Both the position numbers and the translations under genes were made by a program. A stretch of DNA of 64,000 bases, from assembly GCF_021462225.1 (NCBI RefSeq), contig NC_061806.1, positions 7,064,734 to 7,128,733 of the forward strand, read 5' to 3'. Source of the DNA: Girardinichthys multiradiatus (Eukaryota > Chordata > Actinopteri > Cyprinodontiformes > Goodeidae). The notes under the pieces were generated by a model. The model did not search any database. It was not told the origin of the DNA and worked only from the letters and a program-made list of their open reading frames with translations. Positions 44,001 through 55,354 of the stretch are shown piece after piece; the first letter of the stretch is position 1, and each line of letters opens with the position of its first letter.

Positions 44001-44285
44001 CTGCTTCTTCACATTGAGAGGAGCCAGTTGAGGTGGCTCGGGCATCTGGGTAGGATGCCTCCTGGACGCCTCCCTGGTGAGGTGTTCCGGGCACGTCCCA
44101 CCGGGAGGAGGACCAGAGGAAGACCCGGGACATGCTGGAGGGACTATGTTTCTCGCCGGGCCTGGTAACGCCTTGGGATTGGCCCAAGAGGCTGCAGAGA
44201 GGGAAGTCTGGGTCTCTCTGCTTAGGCTGCTGCCCCCGTGACCTGACCCCGGATAAGCGGAAGACAATGGATGGATGGATGGAGA
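41041..44285 (+). mobile_element. RTE-like LINE, 5'-truncated and split by another retroelement
   Basis: Two parts: 41041-41360 and about 43466-44285. The first encodes RT blocks FVDLEKAFDRV and LVRIASCKSD. The second resumes with the RLLFADNMVLL region and the C-terminal part with ELSQKAKLSIYWSIYVPTLI and WLGHLGRMPPGRLPGE. The 3' end is a GATG-type tetranucleotide tail (ATGGATGGATGGATGG at about 44268-44282). Frames are broken. RTE/Rex3 group is my best placement, from the tail and the RT blocks. Confidence 0.72.
41361..43465 (-). mobile_element. Strand-asymmetric retroelement with poly(A) tail (copy 1)
   Basis: Begins with an 18-base T run followed by AACCATGTCCTGTCTGACAG, i.e. a poly(A) tail in minus sense. 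It continues with an extremely C+A-rich, G-poor + strand to about 43440. Shared blocks with 62031-63110 include ATACAAGGTTTCT and GGCGGGGAGGAAATA-type sequence followed by GACCCAACCTG. Many long overlapping ORFs arise from the base skew; none shows a domain. It interrupts the RTE-like LINE, so it is the younger of the two. Confidence 0.65.
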
Positions 44286-44335
44286 ACAACACATCTCAAT
44301 TAGCCTAAAAGCTTAGAACTTCTCCCTCACTAGAC

Positions 44336-44410
44336 TTGAACTGAGAAAGCCCTATGGATGAAGAGTGAAACGTCTTCAACTACAAGCAATAAAGTCCAAT
44401 TGTTTTGTTT
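44336..44410 (+). mobile_element. Penelope-like end fragment (tentative)
   Basis: CTGAGAAAGCCC at 44341 followed by GAAACGTCTTCAAC at 44367-44380. Fish Penelope-like elements carry a similar motif related to hammerhead ribozymes. The core is degenerate (CTGAGAA rather than CTGATGA), so no activity is claimed. Confidence 0.35.
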
Positions 44411-44434
44411 TTTTTTTACCTTTTTTGGATTTAC

Positions 44435-44891
44435 TACGCCTTACCCACAGCAGCTTCACCATTACTGTGAAGCAGCATAAGGTAAGGCGCACGCTGTGGG
44501 TTGTCAAGCTGAGTAAGGCTGCTGGACCCAGACAGATGGTGAGGGTCTACGCTGAGCAGCTGGCAGAAGTGCTCACAAGGACTTTGACCCTTTCCCTGTT
44601 CCAAGCCACTGTCCCACCCTGTCTGAAATCATCCATCTTTGCCCCCCTGCTCAAGAAACACAACATTCCAGCCCTAATGATTACTGGTCAGTTGCAGTGA
44701 CACCAGTGGTCATGAAATGCTTTGAACATCTGGTCAGGGCTCGCATCACATCCTCCCCAAAAATTAGCTACGCATTCGACACCCTCATCCCCTACAGACT
44801 GGTGGACACACTGAGGGACAATGGACTGCCTTACTCCAACTGCATGTGGATCCACAACTTTTTGTCAGGTTGCAGCCAGAAGGTCAAATAA
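44435..44891 (+). pseudogene. CR1/Rex1-type LINE RT fragment
   Basis: The + strand gives KLSKAAGPRQMVRVYAEQL, TVPPCLKSSIFAPLLKKH and, in another frame, MTPVVMKCFEHLVRARIT. These are the early RT blocks of the CR1/Rex1 group, comparable with the RT at 27083-28486. Later blocks with the active site are missing. Frames shift near 44700. Confidence 0.72.
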
Positions 44892-44978
44892 TAAATATAG
44901 AAAATTATGTGTTTATTGGAGGTGATGAGCAGTTGAGATCTCGTGAAAGCTGTGCATAAGTAATAAGGCAGGAATAAT

Positions 44979-45251
44979 GTGAAAACACTTACCAATGGAA
45001 TGACGCTGCTGTCTGGAGAAAATAAAAAAATGAAGGAGCCCATACTGGATATACAAGCTCAGGGCACGCAGGACAACCTTATCTTCTCTGGCATCCCAGG
45101 ACAGGCAGAGGAGGAAGCCAAATCCACGGTACATAAATTTCTCAAACGTCAGCTGAAACTCCCAAGTGAAGGAAAAAACAAACAAAAAACAAACACATCA
45201 CATTCCATCGAGTTCACGGGTCGGGAGGTAAGAAGTCACCACCGTCTATAG
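44979..45251 (+). pseudogene. L1/Tx1-type LINE ORF1 fragment
   Basis: The 90-residue frame includes LDIQAQGTQDNLIFSGIPGQ and HKFLKRQLKLP. The DNLIFSGIPE-like phrase is characteristic of the RNA-binding ORF1 protein of L1/Tx1 LINEs. No adjacent endonuclease or RT is present, so this is a fragment. Confidence 0.6.
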
Positions 45252-45850
45252 CCAATAATAACGAAGTTCGAGCACTACAAGAAAAAAGAGCCGGTCAAAA
45301 GTTGGGGCAGAGAGCTATGGGGAACGAACTTCAGCGTTAATGACCAGTTTCCAGAGATCCTCGATCAGAGGCAAGTAAGGAAGGAAGAAATATATCACCG
45401 AAGGCACCAGGGCTACAGTGGCTGTAGATAAACTATATTAATGGTCAATTGTTCAGGGACTGGGAGATCACTCTGTGGCTTTATTAAGAGCAAGAACAGG
45501 TTAGTCTAAAATGTGTAACACTGGTTAGATAAGAGGAACTGTAATTGGTTAGATTACAATTGTAAACTAATGTAATGCACGGCTCAGCATGATGTTTACA
45601 TTGTTTGCAGTGGGTGGGGCCACGGGTGGGTTTTTGGGTATCCACTCCTTTTTGTCTCCTCTCATTTTGTCTGTTACCACACCTCTTTGTCATTCTTTTT
45701 TTCTTTCTGCCACACACAACAATGCACACTTGCACACATCCACACACACAGACTAATATTTCTTAACATAACCTTATATCTCTCACCCCCTCTACTCCCA
45801 GCACCTTCTTAATTTTCTGTCTTTTCCCTGCTATATCTCTGCTTCTGGAC
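45252..45850. other. No gene recognised
   Basis: Unassigned, non-coding by inspection. The first 130 bases may be a continuation of the L1-like fragment (CAGTTTCCAGAGATCCTCGA); the remainder shows no recognisable ends. Confidence 0.35.
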
Positions 45851-45854
45851 TTTA

Positions 45855-48075
45855 CATCAGTGGAGAGGAAAAACTACCTTTTAACAGGAAGAAACCTCCA
45901 GCAGAACCAGGCTCAGTGTGAGCGGCCATCTGCCACGACCGACTGGGGATTTGAGAGAACAGAGCCGGGACACAAAGAGAACAAAGAAGCACTGATCCAG
46001 GAGTACATTCTATGGGAAGGAAAGGTAAATGTTAATGGATGTAGCTCCTTTAGTCGTTTCACCTAGAAAGAAAGAACAGATAAACTCTGAGCCAGTTTTC
46101 AAAGTTAGAGTCTGAAAGAGAGCACATAGAGTTAGTTACAGTTAAGCTCAGTCAATCGCCATGTCTAGGAGAGAGAAAGGGTTAAACACTAAAAGACAGG
46201 GCTATGTGGATCATCGGTAGAGGGTGAGCATTCAGTTGTTGCCAGCAGAAGCTCGGACGATTCCCCTCTCCAGAAAGGTGTCACAGGTAGACAGAGAGCC
46301 AGGCCAGGTGTAGATTCTAGGAAGAGAAAAGAGAGAAAGAGGTTAAAAGCTGAAATAACAGCAAATAATGCAAAATTGGAGAGTAGTGTGAGAATGTAGT
46401 GAAGAGGGTGAAAGTGGTCATTATGTCCTCCAGCAGCCTAAGCCTATAGCAGCATAACTACACAGATAGTTTCAGTTCAGATTATTTAGTTAAACGGTGC
46501 TTATTTACAACAATGTCGTCTCAAGGCACCCCACAAAGGGTTCCACTGATGGTCATTGTTATACTAAAAACCACAAGGATTGTGATACCTCCCTCTGTCA
46601 AACTGATTATAACCATTGGAAAAGAGAAAGGGTCATACAGGTAGCAGAAATGGAGGGTGTGTTTGCACCTCAACCATAACTGAGCCGGTTTAGGCTAAAC
46701 TTGACTACCCCTTACTCCAACCAACAGGGAGGGAGGAAGGCTCCCTCCCTGATAACCTAAGCCACTCTAACTATAAGCTTTATCAAAAAGGAAAGTTTTA
46801 AGCCTAGCCTTAAAAGTAGACAGGGTGTCTGCCTCACGGACCAAAACCGGGAGCTGGTTCCACAGGAGAGGAGCCTGATAACTAAAGGATCTGCCTCTCA
46901 TTCTACTTCTAGAGACTCTAGGAACCACCAGTAAACCTGCAGTCTGAGAACGAAGTGCCCTGTTAGGAACATATGGAACAATCAGATCTCTGATGTATGA
47001 TGGAGCTAGATCATTAAGAGCTTTATATGTGAGGAGGAGAATTTAAAATTCTATTCTGGATTTAACAGGGAGCCAATGAAGGGAAGCTAAAATAGGAGAA
47101 ATATGATCTCTCTTTTTAATTTTCATCAGAACTCTTGCTGCAGCATTCTGAATCAGCTGAAGGCTTTTAACTGCATGTTGTGGACATCCTGATAGTAAAG
47201 AATTACAATAGTCCAGCCTTGAAGTAACAAATGCATGGACTAGTTTTTCAGCGTCACTCCTGGATAGGATGTTTCTAATTTTGGCAATGTTCCGGAGGTA
47301 AAAGAAGGAAATCCTAGAAACCTGTTTAATATGGGATTTAAATGACATATCCTGGTCAAAAGTAACACCAAGGTTTTTTACTTTATTACTGGAGGTCAAT
47401 TTAATGCCATCCAGGTTAAGTGATTGACTAAGCAGTTTCTTTTTTAAAGACTCCGGTCCAAAGACGACAACTTCTGTCTTGTCTGAATTTAGAAGCAAAA
47501 AATTTAAAGTCATCCACGTTTTTATATCTTCGACATGCTTGTAGTCTGTCTAACTGGTTGGGCTCATCAGGATTTATGGATAAGTAAAGCTGAGTATCAT
47601 CAGCATAACAGTGAAAATTTATCCTATGCTGCCTGATAATTTGACCTATTGGAAGCACATATATTGTCAAGAGAATTGGTCCAAGTACTGAACCCTGTGG
47701 TACTCCACAATTAACCCTGGAGTTTAAAGATGATTTATCATTTATATGAACAAACTGGAATCTGTCAGACAGATAAGATTTAAACCAGCCTAGCGCTGTT
47801 CCCCTGATCCCTACAGCATATTCCAGCCTTTGTAAGAGAATATCATGGTCGACTGTATCAAATGCAGCACTGAGATCTAACAGAACCAGTACAGACACAA
47901 GTCCATTATCTGAGGCCATAAGAATATCATTAGTGACTTTCAGCAGAGCTGTTTCAGTGCTATGATGAGCTCTGAAGCCTGACTGAAACTCTTCAAACAG
48001 GTCATTGCTGTGTAAATGCTCACACATTTGATTAGAAACTATTTTCTCAAGAATTTTAGATAAGAATGGTAGATT
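45855..48075 (-). mobile_element. L2-like LINE, 5'-truncated
   Basis: Minus-strand LINE with RT at 47043-48027 and a long 3' non-coding part (45855-47040). The latter shares ordered blocks with 17490-18440. A segment at about 46470-46680 (CAACAATGTCGTCTCAAGGCA) resembles a LINE tail, so the 3' part may be composite. Confidence 0.75.
47043..48027 (-). pseudogene. L2-like reverse transcriptase
   Basis: The first frame (48027-47428) reads FQSGFRAHHSTETALLKV, LVLLDLSAAFDTVDHDIL (first Asp), VPQGSVLGPILLTIYVLP and FHCYADDTQLYLS with an intact YADD active site. A frameshift at about 47430-47510 moves the thumb region to frame 47043-47513 (LLNSDKTEVVVFGPES, then DYCNSLLSGCP). The YADD and CDYCNSLL style fit the L2/Maui group. 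The 5' endonuclease is missing. Confidence 0.85.
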
Positions 48076-48089
48076 GGATATAGGTCAGA

Positions 48090-49610
48090 CAGATTGTCAC
48101 CTCAGAAGGACAAGAGCATTTTAAATTTTCCTATCACAATGCACCCTTTCGATCATATATGAAACGTGTTTGATGTGTGATCGACACTGATAAAAGGAAG
48201 CATAAAAAAATTGATATATAAAGTCATCCTCTGTGTGAGCAAAAAACCTGTCAGACAAAAATTAAAACACATTTGTGTATTAACAAACAATCAGGAAACA
48301 AAATACTTACACAACCCCTCCGTCAAGGTGGTCACCTACTTGGTAAAGGAATGACCAGGAATAAAAGAAAAATAATTTAAAAAAACAAAAATAGAAAAAG
48401 AAATAAAACAAAGAAACATGATTTGTAAATCATCAACATTGTGTGTGTGATCATTATTCATCTACAGAAGCATCATTAGAGTCAAGAAACATTAAAATGA
48501 ATAACTGATGAACATAATATTCGTAAACCAATAAGGAAATCATCCTTTGAGTAAATGAAGATTAAACAAAGGTAAAATCATCAGAATCACCATCATTATG
48601 AGAGTCCATTTCGCTGTCAGCGTGGGAGCCCATAAGCAATGGCATCTGATAAGGTAGAAGATTGTTCTCTTTTGATAGAGCAGTCATAATACATCTATTA
48701 ATCAAGGTTCTCAAGCACGGAATGAGACAGCAGCCATAACAGGCTAAAATTGCTGAGCTACCTGTTGCTTAAACTGTTGCCATTTAGTGGAACCAGGCTG
48801 ATAAGTATACCCTCTAGAATTAGGATTCCAATATACCATCGACCAGGAAGGGCACCAATTAGAAAAAGAAGTAGGCTGACCCTGAGGAAAAACACAGATA
48901 TAAACATCAAATGAGGACAATCCTTTTGATGAACTTCCACGCTTCACAAAATCACAGATCAAATCTAGCAGAAACAGTTGTATTTTCCTGAAATATAATT
49001 GTCATTGCTTGGGTGAACACACTCCTTGGGTCTCGTCGCAGACCTCGCTGTGCAGACAAAGGAATGCCTAGTAGCCACCAAATGAAAAAAAAAAAGAATG
49101 AAAAAAAAAATAAATCATCGTGGCACATGCTTGACAGTCTCTCTGCTACAGATATTGCCAGTTCATCATGCCGGAGAACGGTTATGTGCAAATGTGTAGT
49201 GGTGTTTCCTGTATGTTCCTATGTGTCTCTCACAGTGGTGTGCACAGATATAAACATCATATGAGGACAATCTGCTTGATGAGCTACCACACTTCACAAT
49301 ATCATATAGATCAATTCTAGCAGAAACAGTTGTATCTTCCTGAACTATAACTGTCATTGCTGGGGTGAACACACTTCTTGGGTCCTGTCGCAGACCTTGC
49401 TGTCCAGGAAAAGGAGCACCTAGTAGCCACCAAGTGAAAAAAAAAAAAAAAAAGGATTTAAGGAGAATAAACATCGTGGCGGATGCTTGACAGTCTCTCT
49501 GCTGCAGACGTCACCAGTTTATCATGCCGGAGAAAGGTTATGTACAAATGTGTAGAGGTCTTTCCTGTATGTTCCTATGTGTCTCTCACCGTGTTGTGTG
49601 GGCAGTGAGG
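48090..49610 (-). pseudogene. Retroviral env-like remnant with tandem duplication
   Basis: Two direct copies of about 340 bp (roughly 48895-49225 and 49250-49590) share GATATAAACATCA, GCAGAAACAGTTGTAT and GTTCCTATGTGTCTCTCAC. Each encodes on the minus strand a hydrophobic segment ending WWLLG(I/A)P followed by DPRSVFT-A-MT and VYIC. That pattern looks like a signal peptide plus the start of a surface glycoprotein. The 48744-48962 frame continues one copy (WCPSWSMVYWNPNS). The identification as env is inference from these features and from neighbouring ERV material; homology was not tested. Confidence 0.4.
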
Positions 49611-50138
49611 CAAGTGACCTTATGATTCTAACTTTCAGGCAAGGCGGTGGGGCCTAAATAGATTCTGAAATAACGTTGCACTGCCCAAGGGATTATTATG
49701 CCCTTGTAAGAACAGTGTTCTCCAAACACCTCTTCAATCAACTGCCAGTGACCAGCTTACAGTTCTTTGGCTTGAGGTGGCCCGCTGTCCTCACACCGTT
49801 TAGGCAGTAGATGATTCAGTTGAAGAATGCCTTGTGTCCTGGGAGCCAGGGGAATCTGTAGTGGAGAGTAGAGCTATCTTGCAGTGGGATGCATGTATCC
49901 AGGTAACACGCTCTGCTACTGTCTCTCTGAGGCCCCGCAGACGCAAGCGGTGTTCGAGAGAAGCCCCGGCAAAGACGCGGTCTCCCAGCCTGGAAGGAAG
50001 ACAGCATAGACCGCAGCAGACAGGACGAGCCGCCCCGCTCTCCGGAGCTAACCCTTTTGTTCACAGGGCGAACGCAGAGGTTAGCTGAAAGCTAACCGCT
50101 TGTTGACTGTGGACGTTTCGTCAAACTTCATCGCCCCT
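49611..50138. other. No gene recognised; GC-richer stretch
   Basis: About 49830-50090 is GC-richer and open on the + strand (49834-50088, 84 codons), but no domain is recognisable. It directly precedes an LTR. Confidence 0.35.
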
Positions 50139-51319
50139 TGGACAACATTTCCTCACCATTGTCAGAGGTTAGGTTTGGGCAGATTAACAGTTAGGATGAA
50201 ATAATCTCAACATTTTCATTCTATGAAGTTTGTTTTTGTGAAACTCGGCTATCTTACTGCTAGCATGCTATCTGTAGCACACGTGCCGGTTTGTGTTCTT
50301 TGTATGTTTTAAGGTTAAGATAAACTTTAATTTAAAGGGTGATTTTAAACAGAACATTGCTCATAACGCGCCGTCCGCGCTTATGCATTTTAACCCTTTT
50401 ATTAACCCTGGTATTTTAAAGGTATGTGTTGATTCTGATGCTAAGCTATCCGCTTCTTTGTTAGCTTAACGGCTAACCGGTAAGAACACGTGCTTGCTTC
50501 TAAAGAGTATTGAACAGAAAGGTTGTTAGTTTTCAAGCTAGTGAATAATAGTCCCTGAACATCATTTACTAGATTTGATAACTAAGTAAGCCCCATTTCT
50601 CCAGAAAGATTTGGCTCTTTTCCAAAATACTCCCTTAATAATATTTCTTCGAATATTATTTCAATAACTAAAGGCAGCTAATTAGACACCGTTGAGAAAT
50701 GGTCATCCAGAAGGTTGGTTTTATTCAGCAGATCATTATTTAAAACATTATTTTATAAAATAATATTTTATCTGATCTTGCATTGTGAAGGGTTGTCTAA
50801 ATGTTGCTGATTATTCCCTAAGTTAGTTCCAAGACTAACTTAACTTCACTTCCAGATTCTTCAAGATAATCCTTGGTTCTCAAACATAAACATCGCATGG
50901 TAATGTTGCATCACTCTTTTTGGTCATGATTTCCAATCATCTTTAATCAACTTGTTTATATTGTACATAGCCCATTAGTCTTCATTATTCTTTAATTCTG
51001 CTTGGTAGTTTAGTTGGATTGCTTTAGTATAGTAAAGGGTTTGTTGATTGAAATATGTTTGACATTGAGTTTACTTATTTTTGTTAATAAATTGTTGTAT
51101 TTTAAGAAATTGCGTGAATTCATTCCATATATGTGCAGAGTTTATGCTGTTCAATAATGTCAGAGCTCATCTCACACTTTTCTATTTTGTCCTAATACCA
51201 TCGCCTTACTGGGCTGGTATTCACAGGATAACCCTTAACAGACCAAAATATTATTTGATAAAATATTAAAATATTAATATTAAATATTAAATAATATTCT
51301 CAGATTCATAATTACAACA
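50139..51319 (+). mobile_element. LTR of family LTR-2, 5' LTR of a mostly deleted element
   Basis: About 1.18 kb, ending AATTACAACA, followed three bases later by a primer-binding site, so it is a 5' LTR on the + strand. It contains AATAAA at 51086-51091. An inverted copy forms 58449-61116. The start is uncertain (50101-50160) because the two copies diverge there. Confidence 0.75.
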
Positions 51320-51322
51320 TAG

Positions 51323-51340
51323 TGGCGTCCCTGGGTGGGC
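51323..51340 (+). promoter_or_regulatory. Primer-binding site for tRNA-Asn
   Basis: TGGCGTCCCTGGGTGGGC is the exact complement of the 3' end of vertebrate tRNA-Asn(GTT), GCCCACCCAGGGACGCCA. It lies three bases after the LTR end, as expected for reverse-transcription priming. Confidence 0.88.
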
Positions 51341-52435
51341 ATTATTATGAACTGCTTGCACTGTACATAAATGCAAATGAATAAACCACAACTGCACATT
51401 ATTGATGTACCAAGTGATTAGCTTAAAACCAGCTGTCACTGGTCACAATAGGACTCAAAACATCAGAGTTCTAACATCAGATGTCACTGATTATATTTAA
51501 GAGAACATTATAACTCGTGACACTCCAGGAATTCACAATTTTAGACTTACGTCAAAATTAATAACTCCAGTGTCTCTGTGCTATTAACAACCAACTCTGC
51601 TACATAGGCAAATTTTAGATGTTCTGACTCAGTCTGGTTTCTTCTATGTAAGCAATAACTTGAGACTTGGTTTAACTTCAGTTAACATCACTGCCCAGAC
51701 AGTTGCTGCACATCTGTATCCAGAGGCTGTGTTTTGTGTAAGACCACAATTTGAAACTGAATTAACTTTGCAGTTAATTTTAGTATCTGACCTAATTTTG
51801 ATGCATGTATCCATTCAGGAACTTTATAGTTTGTTTTATGGTTTGGAAGAACAGGATTTTTGCCAGATTAAATCCCAAATTTAATCTAATCACCCTGCCT
51901 GCCATAAAAGGGTGAATCAAAAGTCAAATTGCAATCATTACACTTAGGAAGTGTAGCAATTTTCTTTTTCCTTTGCATTTTAAACAAAATTCCCTTAAAG
52001 TTTAAGAGTAGTGTCTAATCACTAGTTCCTCCCAAGAAAGGTGAAAAATTAATGCTAAAATCAGAAAATATCCTTAGAGAAAGGAGTAGCATTGTAACAC
52101 TGAGAGCATAGTGTTGTCATAAGTCACAGGTTGAATGATCAACTGGTGCACCCATTTTACAATCAAATGTTTCCAATATATGTGTCAGCTTCTGAGTTTG
52201 GATCGGACCAAAGTGCAGACAAGAGCTTGGCAGCCGCATAATTAAAGGAATCTCCATCTTTAATTAGCAATCTTGAGGAAGTAGCAAAACACAAAGAACT
52301 GATCAGGGAAATGAAACATGGCAGAACAGTGAGTAAATAAACAGAGGAACCAGCAGGGAACAAAGAACACAGACCAACTAATATACAAGGAGAAAACAAA
52401 GGCAAGTAATCACAGGAACTAAGAACAGGTGTGAC
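51341..52435 (+). other. Leftover interior of the LTR-2 element, no gene recognised
   Basis: About 1.1 kb between the primer-binding site and a short second LTR piece. No gag or pol motif is seen; the longest open frame (51660-51884) has no known domain. Confidence 0.45.
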
Positions 52436-52486
52436 AAATATTAATATTAAATATTAAATAATATTCTCAGATTCATAATTACAACA
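52436..52486 (+). repeat. LTR-2 3' end fragment
   Basis: The last 50 bases of the LTR (AAATAATATTCTCAGATTCA, then TAATTACAACA) recur here exactly as at 51270-51319. It may be what remains of the 3' LTR. Confidence 0.7.
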
Positions 52487-52769
52487 CACACATTGTATGG
52501 GTTGTGTATCCTTCAGTGTAACTTGTGGTATATCAGCAGTATTTACAGAGATATTTGGCATATATGTGGTTGCAACTTGTGTACCTACATGGTTTAAATG
52601 TCTGATCTGAGAGTTGTTTCCCAAACCATCTTAAAGTTAAAGCAACACTTATTCAAATTTAACTTCAGACATTTCTACAAAGTGCAAACACACATTAAAG
52701 GAACAAAATGTTGCGCAAGAAGTGAGATCCAGCAATTGTGAAAGACGCTTGACTGAAAAGGGCAAATAA

Positions 52770-53393
52770 ATGCACGAACAGGATGCAAAGAAAAATGAAA
52801 GCGCATTTAACAGAGCATATAATTCTTGGAAGGAGTTAGCTAAAAAAATCAGAACAAAACTGAAGGCTTTCTGCTCACCCGAAAATTTAAACAGTGTCAG
52901 CCATGACATAAGGGACAAGCATGCAGTTGTACCACAACATTACGAGCCCATTCGCCACAACCAAAACATGACCCCAGACATACTCAAAAAAATGGATGCT
53001 TGTGCTGTGCTTACAACATACATTTGTGAGATCATTGCAAAACGACAAGAAAACAGTGATCAGCCTTTTAATGATCGTCTTGAAAAGGAAAGGGCAAGGG
53101 TGATGCTAAACAAAAATGACTATGGCTCTGTGTTCGGTGATACAAAAACTGAAACATCGCTCCAAGATGATTCAGTTGCACGTTCAAAGACAGATCCTAC
53201 AAGTAGTCGCGAGGCAGAAGCTGAGTTCGCAGCCAAAATAGAACAGGCAAAGGCCACACAGGAAATACTTTCACAGCAAACTAAAGTCAACCAAATGGAG
53301 AATGAATGGAAATTAAAGGAAAATGAGGCATTGGTAAAGTTAAAACAAGAAGAAGTGGAAACAAAGGCAAGGCTTGACCAGGAAAAAAAATAA
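52770..53393 (+). pseudogene. BEL gag-like N-terminal segment
   Basis: 207-codon frame, strongly charged and helical: NRAYNSWKELAKKIRTKLKA near the start and a long Lys/Glu/Gln-rich coiled coil at the end (QTKVNQMENEWKLKENEALV). It lies where gag should be. The capsid and zinc-knuckle part is absent: within about 60 bp after the stop the sequence becomes protease-to-RT linker (GWSIIGSGNLH). Confidence 0.6.
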
Positions 53394-53518
53394 AGTACAG
53401 CAGTTAAGTAAAAACTACAGGACAACTGACCGAGCCCTTTGCGCAAAGAACCATACTCGGTTGGAGCATCATTGGGTCTGGCAATCTCCACTCAGACAGG
53501 GAGGGAAATCAGAGTTAT

Positions 53519-54453
53519 GTGCACCGAATAACAGTTAAAGAAATGCCCACTCCCTCAGCTGCTGATGTGCTAAAGGTCTTAGAGTTAGACTTCAATGAGA
53601 GAAACTATGAAGATAAGTACGTATCTCGGGATGATGTTTATTTTTTACAGCTCCACAGCAACACAATAAAGCAAAGAGATGATGGACACTACCAGATGCC
53701 CCTTCCCTTCAAGGATAATAAGCCACCAGCCCTTCCCAACAATAAGAGGCTAGCTACGGTTCGACTGCAACACTTAAAGAAAAAGCTAAAGGCTGACAAA
53801 CAGTATCATGAGCATTACAGTGCCTTTATGAGAGACATTATCAGCAGTGGTAATGCAGAACTAGCCCCTCCTGTGACTGATGAGATTGCATGGTACATCC
53901 CACATCATGGGGTGTACCACCCCAAAAAGCCAACAAAGTTAAGAGTTGCCTTTGATTGTTCTGCCAAGTTTCTCGGTGTTTCACTGAACGATACTCTTCT
54001 CACAGGACCTGATATGATTAACTCATTGGTGGGAGTGCTCTCTCGTTTCAGAAGGGAGAATGTGGCTATCACCTGTGACATCGAAAGAATGTTCCATCAG
54101 TTCTTTGTTTGCGTAACTACTTACGATTTCTATGGTGGCTGGATGGACAATTAGACACAGAGCCCAAAGAGTACAGGATGGCTGTACATTTGTTTGGTGC
54201 TGGATCTTCTCCTGGATGTGCTAATTTTGGCCTTAAGTACTTAGCCCAACAGCACAGATCTGACTACCCGAAGGCCTCAGACTTTGTGGAAAGGAGCTTT
54301 TATGTAGACGATGGGCTGATAAGTGTCCCATCAGTCAAAAAGGCTCAAGAGCTCATCACTGAAACACAAGCCCTTTGCAAACGTGGAGGTTTACGTCTGC
54401 ACAAGTTCAATTCCAACCAAAGTGATGCTTTGTCTCACCTTGCACCCTCATAA
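53519..54453 (+). pseudogene. BEL reverse transcriptase
   Basis: Two overlapping frames (53519-54154 and 54109-54453) with a frameshift near 54130. Motifs are WYIPHHGVYHPKKPTKLRV, FDCSAKFLGVSLNDTLLTGP, AITCDIERMFHQF (first Asp) and RSFYVDDGLIS (YVDD active site near 54300). The IPHH phrase with a following FDCSA is the BEL/Pao signature. Confidence 0.88.
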
Positions 54454-54479
54454 AGAGCCACCGCAACAGAGTCACTCAA

Positions 54480-55340
54480 CCTCAAACCTGATACTATATA
54501 TGAAGGTCATGTGCTTGGAATCCAGTGGTCAATCAAAAATGACACTTTCAATTTCAATGTAAACACAAAGAACCAGCCTCCTACTCGTCGGAGCATACTA
54601 TCAGTGATTTCATCTTTGTATGACCCACTAGGGTTTGTAGCTCCTTTCACTTTAAGTGGCAAAAGTATAGTACAGGAGCTCTGCCGTTGAGGGACCGGAT
54701 GGGATGATCCCATTCCTGACAATCTGTGCTCAAGGTGGGAGGACTGGAAAAATGATTTGGAAAAGCTCAAATCAGTTGTTGTACCCAGATGTTACCATCC
54801 ACCTGAACTAAAGAACATTGTTAAAGTGGAACTGCATCACTTCTCTGATGCCAGTAACATTGGCTATGGGGCATGCTCCTACATTAGGTTCAAAAGCGAT
54901 GACAACAAATTACACTGTAGTCTGGTTATGGCTAAAGCTAGAGTCGCACCTACCAACGTTACAAGCATCCCGCGACTGGAACTATCAGCTGCAGTCATCT
55001 ATGCTAAAATGAGTGTCATGCTAAAATCAGAACTTGAGATGAACATTGATGAGGTGTTCTTTTGGACAGACTCCCAAGTAGTCTTGGCATATATCAACAA
55101 TGAAGCACGAAGATTCCACATCTTTGTTGCAAATCATGTACAGCTGATTAAGGAAACAACAGATACCAAATAGTGGCACTACATTGACACAGCTCAGAAT
55201 CCGGCGGACCATGCCTCTAGAGGCCTTAGTGCATCAGAGATCATGACAACGCGCTGGTTGTCTGGCCCAAAATTTATTTGGGAACAAGAGATTTCCTATT
55301 CAGCCACCCCATCAGCTGCTGGTAGGAGATCGAGAAGTTA
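54480..55340 (+). pseudogene. BEL RNase H region
   Basis: Starts with the RT-RNase H linker (VLGIQWSIKNDTF- and ILSVISSLYDPLG-type text) and an in-frame stop near 54688. The frame 54757-55173 then has LHHFSDASNIGYG (first catalytic Asp), IPRLELSAAVI (Glu) and VFFWTDSQVVLAYI (Asp). A stop follows at 55171-55173, and the next residues (TAQNPADHASRGL style) continue in frame. Confidence 0.82.
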
Positions 55341-55354
55341 AATCAGTCAAAATC

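Noticed and set aside
49834..50088. 84-codon Arg/Ser-rich + strand frame
   Set aside because: GC-rich open frame opposite to an overlapping minus frame (49816-50064); no recognisable domain.
52163..52405. 80-codon minus-strand hydrophobic frame
   Set aside because: No family resemblance; lies inside the leftover interior of a deleted LTR element.
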